Source of the DNA: Symbiodinium microadriaticum
Taxonomy: Eukaryota > Sar > Dinophyceae > Suessiales > Symbiodiniaceae
Direction of reading: 5' to 3'
NCBI GenBank assembly: GCA_001939145.1
Contig: LSRX01000080.1
Span: 1,072,948 to 1,136,947 of the forward strand
DNA: 64,000 bases
Shown here one piece after another: positions 57,056 to 64,000 of the stretch. A model generated the notes under the pieces. It worked only from the letters and a program-made list of their open reading frames with translations. It had not been told where the DNA came from and made no database searches. Numbering within the stretch: position 1 is the stretch's first letter; every line of letters starts with the position of its first letter. Both the position numbers and the translations under genes were made by a program.

Positions 57056-57135
57056 CTTAACCCTAAACCCTTTTTTGAACCCAGACTCTGCTGATAACCC
57101 TAAACCCTAAACCTAAACCCTAAAACCTTTTAAAA
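57056..57135. repeat. CCCTAAA tract
   Basis: Units around CTTTTTTGAACCCAGACTCT, which resembles the start of the 51-bp dispersed repeat. Confidence 0.6.
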
Positions 57136-57195
57136 GGTTCCTTAAAGGTTGAATTATGGGTTCTACAGGGTTTGGGGACAGAACCTCCGAAATCC

Positions 57196-57320
57196 CTTCA
57201 GCTGAGGAATGTAACTGAATCATACTAGGGACCCTACTATGATTTAACGTATCTTCCTCAATCCCTTAATTCAGGATTATACCTTAAAATCATACTCGGG
57301 ACCATACTATGTTTCAGGTA
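57196..57320. repeat. Interspersed element, family F
   Basis: Contains CTATGATTTAACGTATCTTC, a second unit ATACTCGGGACCATACTATG and CCCTTAATTC. Diverged relative of 7076-7200. Confidence 0.5.
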
Positions 57321-59074
57321 TACTCATTTAGGATTTTGGAAGGTCCGGCATATACCGACAGCCTAGGGGCTTAATATCAGGACATTCGTAATTAGACTGG
57401 TGTCTTGCATGTATCTTGATCGCTGTGTCGGAACATGTAGGGACCAAAAGAGGCGCTAACTATTCCGCACCTTACATTGCCTACGTCTTGCAGGTTGCAC
57501 CCTTAAAACTTCAGAGGTCATAGCCTGCGATCTGTAGGAGTTGGGGTTGGGGACTACAGGTTACAAGTAGGTGTTGATGCTTGCCAGGCTTGCTCGCCCT
57601 CAACTGGCCTTGCCAACTTTGAGAAGTAGCGGCGTGAAATCCTGGTCGCGCATGTCTCGCCAGCCTCGAGCAGACGTGAAGGCTGGAGGTTGAGCATCCT
57701 CCTGCTAACCGCGTCGAAGGCGAAGACAGAGCAGCTCAAAGTCTGTGAGCTCGGCGGAGGTGCCCTCTTCACGCTGCTAGCTATCAGCAGCTTTCGTAGT
57801 CGGAGCTGCTTTTCGAGCCACCAGCTTCTCTATCAGTATGCTACGCCTAAGATTTTGAAACTAGATTGGGGTTAAGGGCTGTAGTGCTTTGGGTTTAAGG
57901 TTGGAGGGCCTTTGCTTTATCTGAGGGGTATGGGAAGAAGCTGATCCTCCCACTTTCTGGCTTCTACTTTAAGGGATTAGTTCTTTAGAGCTTGTAGGGT
58001 TCAAAGAGGGCTGAGGCTTTTCGGGTTTGGCTTTGGGCTCTAGAATGGTCTGTAGAGCTTGGAGCTTTGGTTCATTGGGCTCGTTTGCGGGATCTCTGCT
58101 GAAACGTTTGAACACCATGAATGTCGAGGCTATCGTGCTACTTTGATGTAGACGTGGAAAATGCTGGGAAGTTTCAAAACTTTTCAACATTAGGATCTTC
58201 GGGCTACCCAAAATTCGAAGAATTACTGATTACTGATTATTAAGCCTGTGTATTAACACCCGGGCCCGCAACAGCTTTACAAACGAAACCCAAAATTCAA
58301 CACCACCTAGCCAGACCTCAACCTTCAACAGAAAAAAGCAAACCCAAGACCCAAGCTCAGATGGACTCTTTATCGAGCCCTTATAGGAACCTCTAAATGA
58401 ACGTTCCAAGGGTCGATAGTGAGGAACGGGTGGTTGTTGACAAAGAGGTATGACGCCGCAAGCTGTGCAAGCGGGAGGTAGGCGACGGGCTTAGGCTTCA
58501 GGGGCTCAGGGTACACTGCCAGGGTGCAACACATTTGGCTTCATAAGTGTCAAGACCCTAAACCCTAAGCCGGACTTGATAGCTCAGGTTTCACACAGGG
58601 TCTATACGGGTTTTCATTCGGGCCTTATGAAGCAGGGTTTGAGGCTCCCGACTTGGAGGTTCAGGGGACTTAGTAAGTACAGTTGTAAGTCATAAGTACC
58701 TTAAGGCATAAGTATCGTTACCTTATTCAGACCCCTAGTTGCTAAGTCGCAAGAAGCTTGAAGTAGGCAGGGTATATTTCTTTTTCGCGACCCTTAACTA
58801 CCTTCCCCAAAAAATACCTGCAAAACTATTCCAAACGCCCTTACTAAACAACAACCTGCAGAAACCCTGAACCCGTAGCAGGATGGGAGCCGGCCCTTTT
58901 GCCTGCATGCGTCCGGCTTTTAGCAAGACGAACTTTCAGGTTCGGATCTAAGCCCCAAAAAAGTTGTAAAGGCGGCTCTCTCGGTCTCTCTCGCATATAA
59001 ACATACAAGATTCAAATTCGTTTTACACAGTGTCAATATGCCTACCAATGCACTAAAGAATGAATCCATTAAGA

Positions 59075-59120
59075 AAGGAAGGAAGGAAGGAAGGCAGGAA
59101 GAACAGAAGGAAGAAAGGAA
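59075..59120. repeat. GGAA microsatellite
   Basis: Five or so GGAA units with GGCA and GAAC interruptions. Confidence 0.8.
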
Positions 59121-59516
59121 CTTGTCAGTTCATGAATCAGTCCGTGAGTTCATGAATCCATAAACTAACTGACTAACTTGCTACTTATAAACTTAAAAAT
59201 CAATGACCAACTGGTTAGTCAGTTAGCTGCTGAATGGCTTCTGTAAGGGACCCAAAGACCAAGCTATATCAGGCGTCAGGGCAATTTTGAGCCCCAGGAA
59301 AGCCTCTGTGAAACTTTTTAGGGATTAGGTATTTAGAACTCGTGGGCCTTTGGCACAAAAAGACAGAGCACCCCGAAGCCCAAACATCCATAAGCTAAAC
59401 CCTAAACAAAAGCCCTACCAAAGTGCTTGAAACGCAGCTCCCGAAAGAACTGTGGCCTCGATCCCGGCAAAGATCACCACGACCAAATCGAAAATATTCC
59501 AACCAGCATCCTCAGT

Positions 59517-59551
59517 GTTTCTCTTTAGGGTTTAGGGTTTAGGGTTTCTCT
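59517..59551. repeat. Telomeric insert between 8-bp direct repeats
   Basis: GTTTCTCT at 59517-59524 and 59544-59551 flank 19 bp of TTAGGGT heptamers. Confidence 0.7.
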
Positions 59552-60167
59552 CAGGTTCCTTGCATATGGTTCTATAAGGATACCGGAAAGGTTTAGGGCA
59601 TAGGGTATAGTCCCTTCCCCCTGCATTGAATGCCTGCACCCCCGTACTATTCAATGCCGTTGTCCGTGGAAGCTCTGTAACATTCGTTGTCAACACTTTG
59701 AGCCTTCCCAATCCTCAGTGCTTTGTTCTAAACCCTTCCACAGGCTTTGTTGGCCCCTTCCTGGCAGACGGACGTCGGACTGCAGGGTTTTAGCGCACAT
59801 CGCGACTACAGAAGGCAGCACCCTTCAGTTCAGGGGCAGGAACATCTTCAGATCTTCAACCCGGATCAACGAAATTCAGGCCCAGCCAAAGGCAAAAGAG
59901 AAGCCGCAGTGTAATCTTCATGTAACATATTAAAGCACCCAGTAACCCATACCTCAGCTACCCACTTGGCAGCCAAACACTTACTGGAACCGAAACCCTG
60001 GATCATGAGAACCAAGCGCAAACAACCCTTTTTAAACAGGCTTGATGGGAGCTCGCCGGGCCAAGCCCCCCCATCGACTTGCGCACAAACAACCCTTTTT
60101 CGCACAAACAACCCTAAACCCTAAACTCAAGACCCCAAACCTCAAATCCACAAACAACTCTGACCCC

Positions 60168-60217
<50 letters not shown>

Positions 60218-60483
60218 CTGGCGGACTCAGAATCTAACCCTACTCCCCAAACCCTGAAACCAACCCGCTCTCCCAGCAAAGAAGACAACAACAAGCCCCA
60301 CATGGGACCATGTTGCGTTTGGGAAAAGCAGAAAATTCTTCAAAACCACTATCACTTTAGGATTACCCTCCTTCTCCTTCTAGACCAAAATCCCAAATAA
60401 ACGAACCCCAACCCAAACCCTACCCCCTCCCCCCAGACCAAAAGCCCAGCTAAGCGAACACAAACCCCTAAGCTCAAACTCAG

Positions 60484-60653
60484 GCCCGGTCGAAAGCAAA
60501 GAAGAAGTTTTTCCGGAAGGCCGCCAAGCGGACAGAAAGCTCCGCCAGGAACGCAAGGAAGAAGAAGATCCTCGGAGATTTTGGGGTGTTTTTGCCTCCC
60601 ACCTTGCTAGGACGAGCCCGCATTGCAGGGTTTAGGGTTTAGGGTTTCGGGGT
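60484..60653 (+). CDS. Lysine-rich exon-like segment
   Basis: The plus frame reads ARSKAKKKFFRKAAKRTESS then ARNARKKKILGDFG, strongly basic like a ribosomal or nucleic-acid-binding tail. An ACTCAG directly before 60484 could be an acceptor. The frame then runs into a dispersed repeat (CCCGCATTGCAGGG) and a telomeric tract and stops at 60653. It may be an exon of a lost or split gene. Confidence 0.2.
60589..60630. repeat. Dispersed repeat, copy 2
   Basis: TTTTTGCCTCCCACCTTGCT then GAGCCCGCATTGCAGGG; a telomeric tract begins exactly at its end. Confidence 0.55.
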
Positions 60654-60808
60654 TCAGGGACACCCGAATGTAAGTAGGCCTTCCGGAAAAAGGGTTCCTT
60701 TTCTCTGGAGGTTTCGTACCGGGGCCTTAACAACCTGGAGTATGTTATACTGCGGCTATGACAAGAAACCCTGACGGAATAGTAGTACTCTCATTTCAGG
60801 GATTCTAT

Positions 60809-60910
60809 ATGGGTACTCCAAATTGGGGGTCTCTTTTAGGGTCCTTTTTACAAGGGTGCCGTACCATATTGAAGACCCAGAAATGGACCCTAATTTAGAG
60901 AACTACCCAT
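60809..60910. repeat. MITE-like foldback, family B
   Basis: Left ATGGGTACTCCAAATTGGGG and right TAATTTAGAGAACTACCCAT. The core is inverted relative to some copies (GGGTGCCGTACCATATTG). Confidence 0.78.
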
Positions 60911-60974
60911 ATCAAGCCTTCGTTCGGGTTATGGTGGTCGTTATGGTTCCACCATCCAGGTCGGAGGCACCCAA

Positions 60975-61068
60975 TACCCATAAGCTCCTTAGTGGTTCCT
61001 TTTGGGGATTACCTTATAGGGTTCTAAATATAAACCACAAAAAGGAACTACTTAGGGGCCTATGGGTA
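60975..61068. repeat. MITE-like foldback, family A
   Basis: Arms TACCCATAAGCTCC and GGGGCCTATGGGTA. It lies 64 bp after a family B copy, as with the pair near 46 kb. Confidence 0.8.
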
Positions 61069-62155
61069 GTTAGGTGTTTGAGCGTAGGACGGTTAGCATG
61101 GCTAGCAGGTGCGGGAACAGACGAATAGTAGGCATTAGATGGCAGCAGGTACTTGGACTCGGACCCGTAGCGGTCTAAAGCTACAGATTCGGATTCGATC
61201 GATTGTGATGTAACGGGTTTGTAGGATCTTCAAGGGTCTTTGCAGGGCTTGGGGTCTAATTCTGTAATTCTGTCGGGGGGGGGGGGATAGGGGTTTTAGG
61301 GGTTTGGGGTTTTCGGAAGCAGAAAAGGCCTTCGCTTTGGCTTTGGACTTTTGTAACTGAAGCTTGTGCGTTGGGCATTGAAGTTTGCAGACCCAATCCG
61401 CCAATCGGATGCAGCTTATCGTGGTTAGTTTAAGGCTTGGGGCTGTGCCATGAGATGCTTCCGCACGGTTAAAGAGGATTCGTGTGCAATCGCAGGGACT
61501 ACTGTTTGTGGACGTTTGTCAGCGTGCGATGCGTGGGCTGAAAAGGGTGCGGGATCAAGAGACTTACTGCGGTTTACCCCCTGACAAAGCTGATGCCAGT
61601 TCTGTCGCTGGCAAACCATTCTGATGCTTCGGCTGCCCTCTTTATCGAAAATGCAATGTTAAGCATATATTCTTAACTGTCATGACTGTCTTAGGGTATG
61701 ATCATCTGCTTTATTGACATCATTGTCTATTGATACTGCAATAGATCCCAAAACCCTATTCCGATCATGTCGAGGGTCTGGGATTGGGAAACCCTAGATC
61801 AGTCCTGGACACGTCCGAGAGATCCGAATAAGGATGTGTCAGGTGGGGGCTTTAACAATTCAACAGGTTTGGGGAACATTATAACCTACAAAAGTTGCAT
61901 AGGGACCGCGATAGCATACTGGTAAAGGGGCAGGATGTACAGTCACTAACTCTTCCGAAGTCTTGTATGCCTCTACAGACGTTGAAGGTATAGTGATTAT
62001 ACCGGGACATATCATAAGACACGATCCCCTCCTTTTGGGCTTTTGGTGAATACAGTAGACTAAACACCCAAGGAGTGTTCGTTACGGGTTCAATACGGTT
62101 TTAGGGCTTCGGGCTTGTAGGGCACTGTAGGGCTTGCGATGATTGCTTTAAGGGG

Positions 62156-62347
62156 TTGCAGGCTTTAGGGCAGGACACCAGGGTTCGGACACTGCTACAA
62201 ACGGCCCCCAACCCTGCATCCTACCACCTCAAGGCCAAGCTCACCCTCCCCCCGCTCCACCGCCCCCCCACCGGCACAAATCCGGCGCCGAAAGGCTGGA
62301 GGCCAGCAAAGATGGGTGGCAGCTCGTTCGACATGGCCAGTGCCTGA
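62156..62347 (+). CDS. GC-rich exon-like segment
   Basis: Open frame of 63 codons, proline/alanine rich, including TLLQTAPNPASYHLKAKLTL and GWRPAKMGGSSFDMASA. GC is higher than in the flanks. No family recognised; weak candidate. Confidence 0.15.
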   Translation: MQALGQDTRVRTLLQTAPNPASYHLKAKLTLPPLHRPPTGTNPAPKGWRPAKMGGSSFDMASA

Positions 62348-62406
62348 GTTTAGTTTAGGGCTCGGGGAGGTTTCGGCTTATGGCCTTAAACAAAAAACGT
62401 GGGTTT

Positions 62407-62470
62407 AGGATAATTCGAATAGGGTTTTGGGGCTTCCCTATGATGGTTATGGTAGAATATACCCCCAAAG
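62407..62470. repeat. MITE-like fragment, family D
   Basis: AGGATAATTCGAATAGGGTT to AATATACCCCCAAAG; only the inner arms are clear. Confidence 0.4.
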
Positions 62471-62493
62471 TTCATTACTTGTCTTGATTGCTT

Positions 62494-62599
62494 GACGGTT
62501 CATTGGTCGTTGGAAGCACGGTTATAAGTACGTCGACGATACACATCGGCATAAAGTTATCGTTACTGTACTTATAACTTACTAAATCCAATGACCGTC
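62494..62599. repeat. Foldback element
   Basis: GACGGTTCATTGG and CCAATGACCGTC terminal arms; inner GGTTATAAGTAC and GTACTTATAAC pair. Loosely similar segments lie at 24937-25035 and 58669-58750. Confidence 0.68.
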
Positions 62600-62962
62600 G
62601 GGGTGTTGGGATATATTAGTCTTACTTTATATAGCCTCTGCTACGGAGTTTGTGGTATCATGGTTTCAAGGCCCAGATGTTTGTTTGTTTGGGAGTTTCA
62701 AGCTTTACAGTTTAGGGCTTCAGGGCCTTTGGTTTACAAATTCTGGGCCCGCCTGGCGAAGGCTATGCTCTTAGCATTAAAAGTTTCATCAGCTCTCGCC
62801 CGCGGTCTGGGCTTAAAGGAGGCAGATGCGCGCCTGGCCTGGGAATCAAAACGCCACCCTCGGCACTGCACAAATTCTAGTATATGGCCGTAATAAATAG
62901 CACAGGGTTCTGGATCATGTTCTGGTATAATAATAACTAAAAACCGTGGAAAAACCCTAAAG

Positions 62963-63043
62963 CAATAATGTTGGTAGCTGTTCAGGCTTAAACTATAAAT
63001 CATGTACATCCTAGACCAATAATGTTGGTAGCTGTTTAGGCTT
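62963..63043. repeat. 27-bp direct repeat
   Basis: CAATAATGTTGGTAGCTGTT then (C/T)AGGCTT at 62963-62989 and 63017-63043. Confidence 0.8.
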
Positions 63044-63098
63044 TTATATGAGAAGGCCGGGCACTCATTTCAACGGGTTGCCATATCTGGCACAAGTA

Positions 63099-63178
63099 TG
63101 TGGGTAGTTGTCTAAGTTAGGGTCCCTTGTTTTTTTTTATATAAGGGTGCCGGACCCTAACTCAGAGAATAATCCATG
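63099..63178. repeat. MITE-like foldback, family B, shortened
   Basis: Left TGTGGGTAGTTGTCTAAGTT, right CTAACTCAGAGAATAATCCA. The core is reduced and contains a T run. Confidence 0.65.
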
Positions 63179-63790
63179 TGACGGAGCCCAAAGACAGTCC
63201 TGAACCCGCAGCCGAAGCCCTAAACCTACTGGTATAGTGGGTTTAAGGTTTATAAATAAGGTACTGGTATTAGACTGGTATAGGCACATCGGCTGCAAAG
63301 GCTAAGTTGGTTTGGCAAACCCGAAAGCCTAAACGTGTTGATGCCATAAGAAGTACCCGGCTTGCTTTGAAACGAACTCCGTCTGGTAGGTGATAATTAG
63401 TCTAAAGCCCTTCATCCACGATTCTGCGACATTAACCGGGCAAAACCCTGCTGTCTGTGGAATGCTGCACCTGCGTCCCAAACCCTAAACTCTTAGTGTA
63501 GATCAGAAACCTTACGTGACTCTCTGAACGGTTTAGAATTCCACATTGCACGATTGGGCTCTCAGAGGAGTCGCGCGTTGAGGTTTGTTGACGCTGACTC
63601 TTGGGCGTTGCACTGGGTCGGTTCACCTAGTAGACCGCACTGTCACGCCGAGGTTTAGGACTTTCAGACTTTTGCAAGCTTGTACATCCTACTTACTTCC
63701 TGCATTCTTCCATGTCTTAGGGCTGCGTTCGAACCCTAAACCCTACACCCGAAACCTGGGTATGCTACCCCTAAGCAAGCTCCAGCCCAA

Positions 63791-63886
63791 CCGGGACCCC
63801 CGAACTACCATTCAAAGGAATCTCTTAAACTCCTCATTAAGAGGTAGTTTTGTGTTACAAAAACTTGGGTAGTTGAGGGGGGTCCG
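63791..63886. repeat. MITE-like foldback, family J
   Basis: CCGGGACCCCCGAACTACC at the left and GGGTAGTTGAGGGGGGTCC at the right; core CTCCTCATTAAGAGGTAGTT. Confidence 0.72.
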
Positions 63887-63933
63887 AACCCTAAGCTCAG
63901 GGATTGGGGGTTATTTAATGATTTAGTTTATAT

Positions 63934-63946
63934 ACACACACACGCG

Positions 63947-63995
<49 letters not shown>

Positions 63996-64000
63996 TTATT
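63934..64000. repeat. CA and TA microsatellite at window end
   Basis: (CA)n with CGCG interruption, (TA)n, then TTTATT; runs to the window edge. Confidence 0.85.

Larger units (their letters stand above)
57321..60483. other. No supported gene
   Basis: A GC-rich stretch at 57560-57830 has open frames on both strands without a clear product. GGAA microsatellite, CT runs at 60170-60215 and a telomeric insert at 59517-59551 are present. Confidence 0.45.

Noticed and set aside
57554..57772. GC-rich minus-strand frame
   Set aside because: Both strands are open and no codon or motif evidence favours one.
1..64000. True chromosome end
   Set aside because: Telomeric tracts are short, degenerate and in both orientations; no long terminal array at either edge.

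Overview
The window looks like nuclear DNA of a dinoflagellate, most likely a member of the Symbiodiniaceae or a close relative. The main evidence is two single-exon genes of a ubiquitin-like + RCC1-type tandem-repeat architecture that is common in Symbiodinium-like genomes. Other evidence is plant/dinoflagellate-type telomere heptamers (TTTAGGG/CCCTAAA) scattered through the whole window, sparse genes, and many short foldback elements. The assignment rests on family knowledge and pattern recognition; no database search was run.

Coding content is low. Two intact, same-strand paralogues lie at 19333-20793 and 34259-35719. With the start codons chosen here both encode exactly 486 aa: a ubiquitin-like N-terminus of about 75 residues followed by ten RCC1-like repeats of about 41 residues. 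A GC-rich segment at 13802-14850 (minus strand) is a frameshifted coding relic, possibly of a retroelement ORF1-like protein. A few exon-like open segments (about 13.56, 24.4, 47.6, 55.2, 60.5 and 62.2 kb) are listed with low confidence. No rRNA, convincing tRNA, CRISPR or bacterial-type operon was seen.

The rest is repeat-rich. At least ten families of short palindromic MITE-like elements (about 70-200 bp, together roughly 4 kb) were found by comparing inverted arms and copies. The named families are A (7 copies), B (4), C (3), D (about 11, several degraded), E (3), F (2), J (2) and L/G (4), plus single foldbacks. Several families share the terminus TACC...GGTA. Between and inside them lie short tracts of telomeric heptamers in both orientations, about every 0.5 kb, and many microsatellites: CT, CA/TA, TACA, CTA and mixed CTA/TTC.

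The most interesting signal is that several telomeric tracts are flanked by direct repeats of 7-25 bp. In two cases the tract interrupts a MITE whose sister copies lack it. This is what insertion of telomeric DNA at staggered breaks, with target duplication, would leave. One head-to-head telomere junction (21766-21797) looks like a relic of end-to-end fusion. Two single N bases (33159, 40073) sit next to exact 76-80 bp duplications and probably mark unmerged assembly overlaps.
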